A stretch of DNA of 64,000 nucleotides, from positions 2,310,308 to 2,374,307 of the forward strand of contig NZ_JAGRRD010000001.1 of NCBI RefSeq assembly GCF_018122735.1. Direction: 5' to 3'. Origin of the DNA: Azoarcus sp. L1K30 (GTDB taxonomy: Bacteria > Pseudomonadota > Gammaproteobacteria > Burkholderiales > Rhodocyclaceae). Shown here piece by piece: positions 47,696-59,692 of the stretch (position 1 is the first letter of the stretch; each line of letters begins with the position of its first letter). The position numbers were made by a program, and so were the translations under genes. The notes under the pieces were generated by a model, which saw only the letters and a list, made by a program, of their open reading frames with translations, made no database searches and was not told the DNA's origin.

Positions 47696-47711
47696 CTTAC
47701 GCGGAACTTAC
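47696..47711. promoter_or_regulatory. Direct repeat upstream of yjcH-actP
   Basis: CTTAC-N6-CTTAC on the plus strand (47696-47700 and 47707-47711), inside the longer repeat ACTTACG-N4-ACTTACG, period 11. It lies 71-86 bases upstream of the yjcH start, next to an AT-rich stretch. The same repeat, in the other orientation, is in front of the nearby response regulator. Confidence 0.45.
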
Positions 47712-47800
47712 GGCGAAGATTTTTTATTCTTTTATTTCAATTACTTACTGAATTCTTAACGCGAGCTGAATATACCCGTTGCGGGCGCAGCGTGGCGGGA

Positions 47801-49282
47801 TCATAGCGGGAAGAAGTCACCGTGAACCGGTGGCGGAATCTGCATCTGACTACGTGGGAACACGACCTGGGCAACCGTACCCTGCCCCCCCGGATTCGGA
47901 CTCAGGCTTACCGTCGCGCGATGCAGCTCGGCGATCTCGCGCACGATCGGCAGGCCCAACCCCGACCCGTCCGCACCGCTACCGAGCACACGATAGAAAC
48001 GCTCGAACACGCGTTCGCGATCCGCCTCGGGAATACCCTCACCGGTATCTTCGACCTCGAAGATTGGAGCACCCGCATGCCGCGTCCGGGCCGTGACACT
48101 CCCGCCGCGCGGGGTGTACTTGATGGCGTTGTCCATCAGGTTTTTCACCATCTCGCGCAAGAGCACCGCATTCCCTTCGACGATCATGCCCTGCCCGCTG
48201 CTCTCCACGCCGAGATCGATACCTTTTGCCAAGGCGCGCGGAAACAGCTCCTGCCCCACTTCCCGCACCATGGCCTCGACGTCGACCGCCTCCACCGCAT
48301 AGAGCTTCTCGAAACTCGCCTCCGCCCGCGCCAGCGACAACAACTGGTTGATCAGGTGTCCGGCACGCTCGGTACTGTCCGCGATACGTGCGAGCGAACT
48401 GCGCAACTGTTCGGGGTCGCTCTCGTGTAGCGCGAGTTCGGTCTGCATGCGCAAGCCGGTCAGCGGCGTGCGCATCTGATGCGCCGCATCGGCAATGAAA
48501 CGCTGCTGCGCCTGCAAGTTCTCCTCAAGGCGGGCCATCATGTCATTGAAAGCGATGATCAGCGGGCGCACTTCCTCGGGCACGCTCGCCGGCACGATCG
48601 GCGACAGGTCTGTCGGCCTGCGGCGCCTGATCAGACTTTGCAGCCGGTTCAGCGGGGCGATGCCGCGCGTCAGCCCCACCCACACCAACACGACCGCGAG
48701 AGGAATGATGGCGAACTGGGGCAACAGCACACCGGTGACCACACGTGAAGCAAGATCAGACCGCTTGTTCCGGGTTTCGGCAACCTGTACCAGAATCAGC
48801 GGACTGGCCGGCTCCGGCCATGCGCGAAGATACTGGTATGCCACCCGCACCTCTTCCCCGTGTATCACTTCATCGCGATACCGTATCTCTTCGCCCAGCA
48901 CGGTCGCAGGCGGCGCCACCCATGGGATCTCGCGATCACCGGTGATCGTTTCACCCCCCTGATCCGCCACCTGATAATAGACCGTATCGTCCTGGTCAGC
49001 CCTGAACAGGGCACGGGGCGGCGCAGGGAAATGCACCACCACCTTGCCATCCTCCACTGCCACCAGTCGTGCGAGTGCACGCGCACTGTCGGCCAGTGCT
49101 CTGTCGTAGGGCTGATTGGCGATATTGTCGGCCACGTTGTGGGTGACGATGATGGAGATCGGCCACAGGAACAGCAATGGCGCCAGCAACCAGTCGAGGA
49201 TTTCGCCAAACAGCGAGTTCGGCTGCCCCGGGGCACGTTGCGCCCCGGACTTGCGATCAGATCTTCGCAGTCGGGACAGCAT
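47801..49282 (-). CDS. Sensor histidine kinase next to yjcH-actP
   Basis: 493 residues. Membrane segments at about 30-48 and 185-205, with a periplasmic region between; HAMP, H-box FIADAAHQMRTPLTGLRMQ, N-box MVKNLMDNAIKYTP, and G-boxes DTGEGIP and DGSGLGLPI. TctE/QseC class. It overlaps the upstream regulator by 26 bases. Position just before the acetate transporter suggests a carboxylate sensor. Confidence 0.9.
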   Translation of the reverse strand: MLSRLRRSDRKSGAQRAPGQPNSLFGEILDWLLAPLLFLWPISIIVTHNVADNIANQPYDRALADSARALARLVAVEDGKVVVHFPAPPRALFRADQDDTVYYQVADQGGETITGDREIPWVAPPATVLGEEIRYRDEVIHGEEVRVAYQYLRAWPEPASPLILVQVAETRNKRSDLASRVVTGVLLPQFAIIPLAVVLVWVGLTRGIAPLNRLQSLIRRRRPTDLSPIVPASVPEEVRPLIIAFNDMMARLEENLQAQQRFIADAAHQMRTPLTGLRMQTELALHESDPEQLRSSLARIADSTERAGHLINQLLSLARAEASFEKLYAVEAVDVEAMVREVGQELFPRALAKGIDLGVESSGQGMIVEGNAVLLREMVKNLMDNAIKYTPRGGSVTARTRHAGAPIFEVEDTGEGIPEADRERVFERFYRVLGSGADGSGLGLPIVREIAELHRATVSLSPNPGGQGTVAQVVFPRSQMQIPPPVHGDFFPL

Positions 49283-49943
49283 CCGGATTTTCCAGGCAAT
49301 AGCCCAGACCGCGAACGGTCACAATGCGGACGCCACTGTCTTCGAGTTTCTTGCGCAGGCGGTGCACATACACCTCGATCGCGTTGCTCGACACCTCCTC
49401 GCCCCAACCGCACAAGTGATCGACAAGCTGATCCTTGCTCACGAGTCTGCCAACCCGCAGGATGAACACTTCGAGAAGGCCCACCTCGCGCGCCGACAGG
49501 TCGACCATCTGACCGTTGATCTTGACGACGTGATCGGCCTGATCATAGGTCAGGTTGCCGACCTCGATGCAGCGCGGCTGCCCCGTCCCTCGACGCGTGT
49601 GCGCACGCACCCGGGCCTCCAGCTCGGGAAGCGCGAACGGCTTTGTCATGTAGTCGTCTGCGCCTGCATCCAGCCCCCGGACGCGATCCTCGACGCCATC
49701 CTGTGCAGTAAGGATCAGCACTGGAATGGCTGATTTTCGCCCGCGCAGGCGCTTCAGCACCTCGATCCCCGGCAGCTTGGGCAAGCCGAGATCCAGAATC
49801 AGCAGGTCGTAGGGCTGGGAGGCAAGTGCGGCATCGGCGTCCGCACCGTTTGCGACATGGTCAATTGCGTAGCCGCCGCGCTTGAGCGCTCTGCAGATAC
49901 CGTCCGCAATGACCGGATCATCTTCCGCAAGAAGAATGCGCAT
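49257..49943 (-). CDS. OmpR-family response regulator next to yjcH-actP
   Basis: 228 residues. Receiver with AEDDPV, phospho-Asp in LILDLGLPKLPG and KPF; winged helix with LSAREVGLLEVFILRVGRLVSKDQLVDHL and SNAIEVYVHRLRKKLEDSGVRIVTVRGLGYCLE. First gene of a probable regulator-kinase transcript. A GTAAG direct repeat lies 13-28 bases before the start, a likely autoregulatory site. Confidence 0.9.
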   Translation of the reverse strand: MRILLAEDDPVIADGICRALKRGGYAIDHVANGADADAALASQPYDLLILDLGLPKLPGIEVLKRLRGRKSAIPVLILTAQDGVEDRVRGLDAGADDYMTKPFALPELEARVRAHTRRGTGQPRCIEVGNLTYDQADHVVKINGQMVDLSAREVGLLEVFILRVGRLVSKDQLVDHLCGWGEEVSSNAIEVYVHRLRKKLEDSGVRIVTVRGLGYCLENPDAVPTAKI

Positions 49944-49955
49944 AGGATTCCGGAT

Positions 49956-49971
49956 GTAAGTTGAATGTAAG
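49956..49971. promoter_or_regulatory. Direct repeat in front of the response regulator
   Basis: GTAAG-N6-GTAAG on the plus strand, that is CTTAC-N6-CTTAC on the coding strand, extended to ATGTAAG twice with period 11. Direct repeats of this spacing are typical of OmpR-family sites. Confidence 0.45.
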
Positions 49972-50206
49972 CGGAACCCCTTAGATTAAGCCCCGCTGTT
50001 CTCCTTTTATTCGGTCTTCGGGAACGCGTGCGTTCAGCAGCGCAGGCGTTCCGGGGAGCGTCGCGCCCAAGCGCCGATGCTCCCTGCCGTCTTTTCCAAA
50101 CCCCGTAAGTATCCCACGCCCTTGCGCTCACGCGTAGTGGTTTGCGCGCGCATGTGCGCACTGCGACCTGCCCGGCCGCATTTGTCCATGCGTGTCGACG
50201 AAAAAA
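49972..50206. other. Spacer between groEL terminator and the regulator gene
   Basis: Upstream region of the minus-strand regulator. It contains one imperfect inverted repeat (GGGAACGCGTGCGTTC, then GCAGGCGTTCCGGGG) but no clear gene or RNA. Confidence 0.3.
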
Positions 50207-50226
50207 GGCCCCGCCTAGGCGGGGCC
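50207..50226 (-). terminator. groESL terminator
   Basis: GGCCCCGCCTAGGCGGGGCC, perfect 20-base palindrome, followed on the minus strand by six T. It lies 31 bases past the groEL stop. Confidence 0.9.
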
Positions 50227-50256
50227 CTTGATCCGACGAAGACGTCAGTCAGGCAA

Positions 50257-51912
<1,656 letters not shown>

Positions 51913-51963
51913 TTAGAACTCCTGAATTATTTCGAATCGAGAATCAAGGCAATTGCGGGAGGC

Positions 51964-52254
51964 TCAGCCTTCGACCACGCCCATGATGTCCTCTTCGCGC
52001 ATGACGAGCAGCTCGTCACCTTCGACCTTGACGGACTGGCCGGCATACTTGCCGAACAGCACCTTGTCGCCCACCTTGACGGCCATCGGACGCACGCTGC
52101 CGTCGTCCAGAATCTTGCCGTTGCCGACAGCCAGCACTTCACCCTGATCGGGCTTCTCACCGGCGGAATCGGGGATCACGATACCGCTGGCGGTCTTGCG
52201 TTCGGCTTCCAGACGCTTGACGATCACGCGATCGTGCAGGGGACGAATCTTCAT
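51964..52254 (-). CDS. groS: Co-chaperonin GroES
   Basis: 96 residues; opens [21 protein letters not shown]; the mobile loop ([18 protein letters not shown]) and [20 protein letters not shown] are intact. AAGGAG at the ribosome site. Under the CIRCE/heat-shock promoter. Confidence 0.98.
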   Translation of the reverse strand: MKIRPLHDRVIVKRLEAERKTASGIVIPDSAGEKPDQGEVLAVGNGKILDDGSVRPMAVKVGDKVLFGKYAGQSVKVEGDELLVMREEDIMGVVEG

Positions 52255-52339
52255 CGAGTTCACTCCTTGATACTGATTAAACGGTGGCGGGACTTTCCCG
52301 CCGGGAAATTCGCAGTGGCGATGGCTTGCACCGGGCCTG

Positions 52340-52366
52340 TTAGCACTCATCGCCAACGAGTGCTAA
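52340..52366. promoter_or_regulatory. CIRCE operator (HrcA site)
   Basis: TTAGCACTC-N9-GAGTGCTAA, a perfect match to the CIRCE consensus, 86 bases upstream of the groES start. HrcA would repress groESL here. Confidence 0.95.
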
Positions 52367-52395
52367 TAATAGGGGCGGGGTAAGGCTATTTCAAG
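52367..52395 (-). promoter_or_regulatory. groESL heat-shock and housekeeping promoter
   Basis: On the minus strand CTTGAAA, 13 bases, CCCCTATTA, close to the sigma-32 consensus. The same stretch also reads TTGAAA-N17-TATTAT for sigma-70. The sigma-70 -10 touches the CIRCE arm, so HrcA would block it. Confidence 0.75.
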
Positions 52396-52437
52396 AGCAC
52401 GCGGAGAAGAAATTTTTGTTGCAATGCAGCGGCGCAA

Positions 52438-54172
52438 TCAGAATGCAACCGCAACTCCGAAGTGGAGGCGCAGGCGCTTCTCATCCTGCCCCCAGGCGAG
52501 GTCCACTGCCAGCGGTCCTGCCGGACTGCGCCAGCGCGCGCCCAGGCCGTAGCCGGTGCGCAAGCGGAAATCCCCCGGTGAGTCGGCAGCGTCGCCAGTG
52601 TCGACAAACACGGCGCCACCCCAGTCAGCGCGGAACCAGTGCACGTACTCCGCGCTCAACGTACCGAGATATCGTCCGCCGACGGTCGCGGCACCATCTC
52701 TGACCCCGAGGCTCTGATAGGCATATCCGCGCACCGACTGCGCCCCGCCAGCACGAAACAGGAAATCCTGCGGAATGCCTTCGCGCGAATCCGCGAAGGT
52801 CTTGCCGAACTCGGCACGCAGGCTCAGAACATCGGTCTCGCCAAGTGGAAAATAGCGCTGGTAGCGGCCATAGACACGCATGAAATCCTGGCTCGAGAGC
52901 GCAACACTCGCCCCCCCTCCCACCTGGAATTCGAGTACCTGACCGCTGCGCGGATCGAGCACATTGTCGACATCGCGCTTCACCCAGCCCCAGTTTGCAG
53001 TCAGGGTCTCCAGGCTACGCGGATCGGCTCCATCAGGATGAAGGGACTCGTGCTGCAGCCGCAGGGTAACCTGGGTTTCAACGTTTCCGTCTATCATCGT
53101 TCGCGCAACACCGATGGCTTGACTATCGGTTCTCAGCCCTTCGACATCACTGTTGTCGATCAGGGCACCGACACTGTCACGGTGACCATCTGGCGAGGGC
53201 GGGAAGAACAGGTCTGCGAACAATGACTGACGCAACTGCTCGAGTCGTAGCCCGGTAGACAACTCCCATCCGTGCCCGAAGAAGTTGACATCGCGATAGC
53301 CTGACTCGACACGATAGCCCGTATTACTCGACACACCGGCACCGAAACTCAGGCGTCTCGACTGCGCTTCCGCGACCTGAATCCTCACCGGCACCGCATC
53401 GGCCAGCGCCGGGTCGCGCTCAATATTGACCACCACGGACGCGAACTGCGGCGCGGCCTGCAGCACCTCCTGCAAGGCGAGCAAGGCATCCTGATCGTAG
53501 ACATCCCCCGCCTTCACCGTACTGTAGCGCTCCACCAGGTCGGCAGGCAGACGATCGAGCCCGCTGACCTCGAGCGCGCCGAGGCGGAAAGTCGGGCCGC
53601 TGTCGATCACCACAGCCAGCCGCACCGAGGAGCCGTCCTCAGCCACCTCGGCCAGGGTGCTGCGCGCTCGGGCCGCTGCGAAGCGCCGGCGACTTACCGC
53701 ATCGAGCAGCTGCTGCTTGGCCCGGTCCCAGTCGCTCTGCCGAAACGGCTGGCCCACGGGCAGCGACCACCCTTCCACGAGCGACTCGCGCAGGCCTGCC
53801 AGGTCTGCGGCGTCCGCCAGTTCACCCTCGAAGCGAATGTCGACAGAGGCGATGCTTGCCCTCACCCCCGGCTCAACCATCAGCTTCCAGCCCGCCTCGG
53901 AAGGGCGATCGAACCTGACAACGGGTTTGAAATAGCCTTCCGTCGCCAGCAGATCGAGCACTTCCCTGCGGGTCCGGCGCGCGAGCGCAGTGCGGTCCGG
54001 ACCGGACTCGGGCACAGTCACCTCACCCTGGCGCAACAGGCGAACGTGCCGTTGCAGCAGAGCGCTAACCTGCTCAGGCGCGTCGAGTTCGACGGCAACG
54101 CTCGACTGCGCCAGCGCCTCACTCGCGTAAGCGAGGCACGCAATCGTCAACAGTACCGAAGCGAGCCCGTGA

Positions 54173-54183
<11 letters not shown>
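52438..54183 (-). CDS. tamA: TamA-like outer-membrane assembly protein
   Basis: BamA/Omp85 family, about 581 residues. A signal peptide (hydrophobic core [20 protein letters not shown]) is followed by POTRA domains and a C-terminal 16-strand barrel with the family's [20 protein letters not shown] (the VRGY motif) and final GVAVAF. TamA inserts autotransporters with TamB; no tamB is downstream in the window. The start is uncertain: TTG 54183 gives the best signal peptide and overlaps the fbp stop by 11 bases; TTG 54225 is longer. Confidence 0.8.
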
Positions 54184-55174
<991 letters not shown>

Positions 55175-55343
55175 GTAGAAGACTCCCGAAGACGGATGAT
55201 TGAAGGTGTCAGCCCGGATTATCCCGCTTACCGGGCTTGAGCGCACCACGAGATGCACGCTGGCCGCTATCATTCCCGATCGGCTGCAACCAGGGCCCGA
55301 TCGACGATCATTCGGGCCACTCCTTTTCGGGCACAACCAACTT

Positions 55344-56606
55344 ATGCATGTGATGGTTCTCGGCGCCGGTGTGACCGGCGTCACCACCGCCTGGTATCTC
55401 AGACAGGCGGGCTTCGACGTCAGCGTCGTCGACCGCCAGCCGGGCGCAGGACTTGAAACCAGCTTTGCCAACGGCGGACAGATCTCGGTCAGCCATCCCG
55501 AGCCCTGGGCCAACCCAGGGGCCCCGTTGCTTGCGCTGCGCTGGATGGGAAGGCCGGACGCGCCGCTGCGGTTCCGCCCACAGCCCGACCTCGCTCAGTG
55601 GCGCTGGGCGCTTTCCTTCCTGCGCGAGTGCCTACCATGGCGAACCCGTCACAACACGGAAGCCATCGCCGCATTGGCCATTCACAGCCAGCGCGAGCTT
55701 CATCGCTTGCGCAGCGCCGCCGGCATTGAACACGAATTCGACTCGCGCCAACAAGGCATTCTCCATCTGTATTTCACTCAAGAGGACTTTGCCCAGGCAA
55801 GCACCCGGGCGGACGAACTGGCGCGTCTGGGTATCGACGCCCGGGTCAGCAGTGCCGCCGACTGCATTGCGATCGAACCCGCACTGGCCAATGCCGCACC
55901 TGCGCTGCACGGCGGTCTGTACGCGCCTGGAGACGAGAGCGGCGATGCAATGTACTTTACCCGCGCGCTGGCGCAAGTACTCGCGCGCGACGGCGTACGT
56001 TTTCACTACGAAACACGGATTGAACGCCTCGAACACACGGGTGGGCTGATCAATGGCGTAATGGTGCGAGACAGCAACGGACGCCCCGACATGTTGGTTG
56101 CCAACGCCTACGTCGTCTGTCTCGGCAGCTTCAGTCCGCTGATGGTTCGCGCGCTGGGAGAACAGCTGCCAATTTATCCGGTAAAGGGCTATTCGGTTAC
56201 CGCCCCGGTGCTCGACCCCACCCGCGCGCCGCAAGTCAGCCTGACCGACGAATCGCGTCGCATCGTCTGCTCACGACTCGGGGACCGCCTGCGTATCGCC
56301 GGCACTGCTGAGCTCAATGGCTACGACCTCAGCATCGATCCGGCGCGCGGGAAAGGCATTCTCGAGTGGGCACAAGCGCGGCTGCCCGGCGCGATCGATC
56401 CCGCTAAGGCGCAATTGTGGACGGGCCTGCGCCCGGCGACACCAGGCAATATTCCGATCATCGGCAAGGGGCGCGGGGTCAACCTCTGGTTAAACACCGG
56501 GCACGGCACACTGGGATGGACATTGGCCTGCGGTTCTGCCGAGATTCTCGCCGGCCTGATGCGAGGACGGCGCCCGCCGATTGCGTTTCCGGTCCGCGGC
56601 GCCTGA
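55344..56606 (+). CDS. dadA: D-amino-acid dehydrogenase
   Basis: FAD enzyme that oxidises D-amino acids, mainly D-alanine, at the membrane. 420 residues from ATG 55344 ([23 protein letters not shown]); the GxGxxG dinucleotide site is at residues about 7-12. [18 protein letters not shown] and [17 protein letters not shown] are family stretches. Divergent from fbp. ATG 55353 is a possible alternative start. Confidence 0.88.
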   Translation: MHVMVLGAGVTGVTTAWYLRQAGFDVSVVDRQPGAGLETSFANGGQISVSHPEPWANPGAPLLALRWMGRPDAPLRFRPQPDLAQWRWALSFLRECLPWRTRHNTEAIAALAIHSQRELHRLRSAAGIEHEFDSRQQGILHLYFTQEDFAQASTRADELARLGIDARVSSAADCIAIEPALANAAPALHGGLYAPGDESGDAMYFTRALAQVLARDGVRFHYETRIERLEHTGGLINGVMVRDSNGRPDMLVANAYVVCLGSFSPLMVRALGEQLPIYPVKGYSVTAPVLDPTRAPQVSLTDESRRIVCSRLGDRLRIAGTAELNGYDLSIDPARGKGILEWAQARLPGAIDPAKAQLWTGLRPATPGNIPIIGKGRGVNLWLNTGHGTLGWTLACGSAEILAGLMRGRRPPIAFPVRGA

Positions 56607-56621
56607 GCACGCCCCATACGG

Positions 56622-57107
56622 TCAGACCTTTTCGGTGTCAGTCTCGGTCGTGCCACAAGCACAGGCAGATGGCGAACTACCGCCGCATGCCCCGGCCGGC
56701 GCCGCAATCACCCCGGTCTCGACGTTGAAGCCGATACTGTCGAGGTGGAATGCGAGTGCCGCATCCATGCCACTCACGTGATTGTCGAACCAGATCGGCA
56801 ATTCCTCCATGAGTCGCTTGCCGAGAAAGGCGTCGCCACGCTCGACACGATTGCGCACGTCACGCATCACCTCAAGCACGCGGTCGTGCTCCGCACGGTG
56901 ACAGCCAGGGAAATTGACCTTCTCCATCCACCGGTTCTCCTGCTCGAAATGACCCTCAGTGTGGCCAATGAAGTCATCAAGGCGGGAAAGAAACTGCTCC
57001 GGCTCCGCCGCCAGCACGGCGTTGTAATAGGTCACGAACTCGCGGTGAGTGTCGTCCATCTTCCCCAGACCGAGTTCGAACTGTTCCGTCCATTGCATCT
57101 GCGTCAT
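56622..57107 (-). CDS. Bacteriohemerythrin with cysteine-rich tail
   Basis: O2-binding di-iron protein, 161 residues. The expected ligands are present: His21, His53 and Glu57 (HxxxE), His70 and His74 (HxxxH), His110 and Asp115 (HxxxxD). After the four-helix domain a 25-residue tail carries Cys141, Cys149 and Cys151. ATG 57107 is chosen because GGAGGC stands seven bases upstream; the GTG two codons earlier is too close. Possible jobs are O2 delivery or scavenging, useful to a diazotroph. Confidence 0.88.
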   Translation of the reverse strand: MTQMQWTEQFELGLGKMDDTHREFVTYYNAVLAAEPEQFLSRLDDFIGHTEGHFEQENRWMEKVNFPGCHRAEHDRVLEVMRDVRNRVERGDAFLGKRLMEELPIWFDNHVSGMDAALAFHLDSIGFNVETGVIAAPAGACGGSSPSACACGTTETDTEKV

Positions 57108-57292
57108 CTTCACTGCCTCCGTAAGCTATCGCCCCCGCGGGCCCGAAACTGCAGGTTTATAGCGCCAAAACGAATCCAACTGAATGATCCGCGTCAACGG
57201 CATGCACGCTTTCCCACTCCGGGACGATGTGATTGAAATGAAGGATTCATTGAGCCGGGCTAGATTGGCGGTATTCCAAACGGCGCCCTCCA

Positions 57293-58480
57293 ATGAAAAT
57301 CCTGATGATTTCCGACGTATTCTTTCCCCGCATCAATGGGGTCAGCACGTCGATCGAGACCTTTCGCACCTCACTCAAGGCGCGCGGAATCCAGTCGACA
57401 TTGATCGCCCCCGCCTACCCGCAGGACACGACGGCGACGCAGGCCGACATCATTCGCATCCCTTCGCGCTTCATTCCGCTCGATCCGGAGGACCGCATGA
57501 TGCAGCGCAAGGACATCCGGGCCCAAATCGATACCTTGCGTGAACAACGTTTCGACCTGGTCCATATCCACACGCCGTTCATCGCCCACTACGCCGGCGT
57601 CGAACTGGCAAGAGCGCTCGATCTGCCCTGCGTTGCCACCTACCATACCTTCTTCGAAGAGTACCTGTTTCACTACGTGCCCTTCCTGCCGCGCAACTGG
57701 CTCCGCGGCGCGGCCAGACGTTTCTCGCGCCAGCAGTGCAACGAGCTCGACGGTGTTATCGTGCCGTCGCGAGCGATGGCCCAAGCACTGGCCGGTTACG
57801 GAGTAGAGAAGCCGATCCACATCCTGCCGACCGGCATCCCCGAGCACCAGTTCCACGGCGGCGACGGCTGCCACTTCCGTCAGCGCTACGGCATTCCCAA
57901 GCATCGGCGATTGCTCCTGTTCGTGGGCCGCGTGGCACACGAAAAGAACATCGACTTCCTGATCGACATGGTCTCGCACCTGCGAATCGCCGAGCCCGAC
58001 GTACTTCTGCTGATCACCGGCGAAGGCCCTGCCCTGTCCAATCTGCACACCAGGGTGCAGCGTGCGCAACTGGGCGAACATGTGCGATTTCTCGGGTATC
58101 TGGATCGCCATAGTGAACTGCATGACTGCTACCGGGCTGCCGAAGTGTTCGTCTTTGCTTCCCGCACCGAAACCCAGGGGCTGGTGCTGCTCGAAGCGAT
58201 GGCGCTCGGCACGCCGGTGGTGGCGCTTGCCGAGATGGGCACGCTCGACATTCTCGAGTCACAGCGTGGCTGCCGGATCGCGCCGCGAGAGGCGCACGGC
58301 TTTGCGCAAGTCGTCGCGTCCTTGCTGTCCGATCGCGAGCTCCTCAATCGACTGGGCAGCGAGGCCAGACAGCACGCTCAGCAATGGCGAACCGAAGAGA
58401 TGAGCGGACGGCTGGCACAGCTCTATGATGACTGGGTTTCTACATATCGTACACAGGCGACACAACTTCGGGCCGCCTGA
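57293..58480 (+). CDS. GT4-family glycosyltransferase
   Basis: 395 residues, cytoplasmic or peripheral. N-terminal ISDVFFPRINGVSTSIETF (alpha-mannosyl/glucosyl-diacylglycerol type), FVGRVAHEKNIDFLI and the retaining E-x7-E motif in RTETQGLVLLEAM. Similar enzymes glycosylate lipids or build surface polysaccharide. It is alone between hemerythrin and sspB; acceptor unknown. Confidence 0.85.
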   Translation: MKILMISDVFFPRINGVSTSIETFRTSLKARGIQSTLIAPAYPQDTTATQADIIRIPSRFIPLDPEDRMMQRKDIRAQIDTLREQRFDLVHIHTPFIAHYAGVELARALDLPCVATYHTFFEEYLFHYVPFLPRNWLRGAARRFSRQQCNELDGVIVPSRAMAQALAGYGVEKPIHILPTGIPEHQFHGGDGCHFRQRYGIPKHRRLLLFVGRVAHEKNIDFLIDMVSHLRIAEPDVLLLITGEGPALSNLHTRVQRAQLGEHVRFLGYLDRHSELHDCYRAAEVFVFASRTETQGLVLLEAMALGTPVVALAEMGTLDILESQRGCRIAPREAHGFAQVVASLLSDRELLNRLGSEARQHAQQWRTEEMSGRLAQLYDDWVSTYRTQATQLRAA

Positions 58481-58489
58481 GCTGATCCA

Positions 58490-58918
58490 CTACTTGATGA
58501 CCTTGAGATGTCCACCGCGCGGCGGCGGCCGATCGTTATCGGGCACGTCCTCTGCTGCCCCGTCGCGCACCTCCACGTCGTTCTCGACATCGGCAAATGC
58601 CTCGTCCGCATCGGGGTCGGCTTCGAATGCCATGCCCTGTCCGTTTTCACGGGCATAGATCGCCAGCACGTTGGCCATCGGAATCAGGATGCTCTGCACC
58701 GAGCCATTGAAGCGCGCCTGGAAGCTGACCACATCGTTGTCCATCTCCAGCTTGTTCGTCGCATCGGAGCCCACGTTGAGCACGATCTGCCCATCCTTCG
58801 CATAGCCCGGCGGAACGCGCGTCGCGCCATCGACCCGCGCGGCAAGATAGGGCGTAAATCCCTGGTCCGCGCACCATTCGTAGATGGCACGTACCAGGTA
58901 GGGCTTGGTGGATACCAT
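58490..58918 (-). CDS. sspB: ClpXP specificity-enhancing factor SspB
   Basis: Tethers ssrA-tagged proteins to ClpX. 142 residues from ATG 58918 (MVSTKPYLVRAIYEWC). IVLNVGSDATNKLEMDNDVVSFQARF forms the tag-binding fold; the acidic linker ends in GGHLKVIK, the ClpX-binding tail. Downstream of sspA. Confidence 0.96.
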   Translation of the reverse strand: MVSTKPYLVRAIYEWCADQGFTPYLAARVDGATRVPPGYAKDGQIVLNVGSDATNKLEMDNDVVSFQARFNGSVQSILIPMANVLAIYARENGQGMAFEADPDADEAFADVENDVEVRDGAAEDVPDNDRPPPRGGHLKVIK

Positions 58919-58988
58919 AGGCTGTGTGTCCCCTGTACTCGTCCGGCGATGCGGAGACGATTGCCCCGCAGCCGCCGGCTTTGCCATG

Positions 58989-59585
58989 TTATCGACGCAT
59001 CACTTTTTCCGACGGCGTCAGCGCGTCGATGAAACCCTGCCTGCTGAAAATACGCTCCGCATACTTCATCAACGGCGCAGCCGTCTTCGGCAACTCGATC
59101 CCGTAATGCTCGAGCCGCCAAAGCAAGGGCGCCACGGCCACGTCAAGCATGGAGAACTCGTCGCCAAGCATGAATTTCTGCTTGGTAAAGATCGGCGCCA
59201 ACTGGGTCAGATGGTCGCGCACATGCGCACGCGTCTTGTCGACACCCTTCTGATTGGCCTCGAGCGCAGGAATGTGCGCAAACAGCTCCTGCTCGAACGT
59301 GTGCAGCAACTGGCGCGCCCGTGCGCGCAGGATCGGATCCGGCGGCATCAGCTGGGGATGCGGGAAGCGTTCGTCGATGTACTCATTGATGATGTTCGAC
59401 TCATACAGCACGAGATCGCGATCAACCAACACCGGGACGCGGTTGTACGGGTTGATGACTGCGATGTCTTCGGGCTTGTTGTAGAGGTCGACATCGATCA
59501 CCTCGAAATCCATGCCCTTCTCGAAGAGCACGATCCGGCAGCGGTGACTGAAGGGATCGGTCGTACCGGAATATAGATTCATCAT
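58989..59585 (-). CDS. sspA: Stringent starvation protein A
   Basis: GST-fold RNA-polymerase-associated regulator. 198 residues; GTTDPFSHRCRIVLFEKGMDFEVIDVD, NPYNRVPVLVDRDLVLYESNIINEYIDERFPHP. The first two codons are ATG ATG (59585 or 59582). Coupled with sspB, after petABC; the order petA-B-C-sspA-sspB is common in betaproteobacteria. Confidence 0.96.
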   Translation of the reverse strand: MMNLYSGTTDPFSHRCRIVLFEKGMDFEVIDVDLYNKPEDIAVINPYNRVPVLVDRDLVLYESNIINEYIDERFPHPQLMPPDPILRARARQLLHTFEQELFAHIPALEANQKGVDKTRAHVRDHLTQLAPIFTKQKFMLGDEFSMLDVAVAPLLWRLEHYGIELPKTAAPLMKYAERIFSRQGFIDALTPSEKVMRR

Positions 59586-59617
59586 GATGTTGCGACTCCG
59601 GATGCAAAAAACAAAAG

Positions 59618-59645
59618 CGCACCACGCATTGAACTGCGCGGTGCG
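59618..59645 (-). terminator. petABC terminator
   Basis: CGCACC (59618-59623) / GGTGCG (59640-59645) with an inner GCA/TGC pair; on the minus strand followed by CTTTTGTTTTTTG. It lies between cytochrome c1 and sspA. Confidence 0.75.
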
Positions 59646-59692
59646 ACTGGAGGAAAGCAGGTGTCAGGCCCGCAGGCCGGTCACCGATTCTC

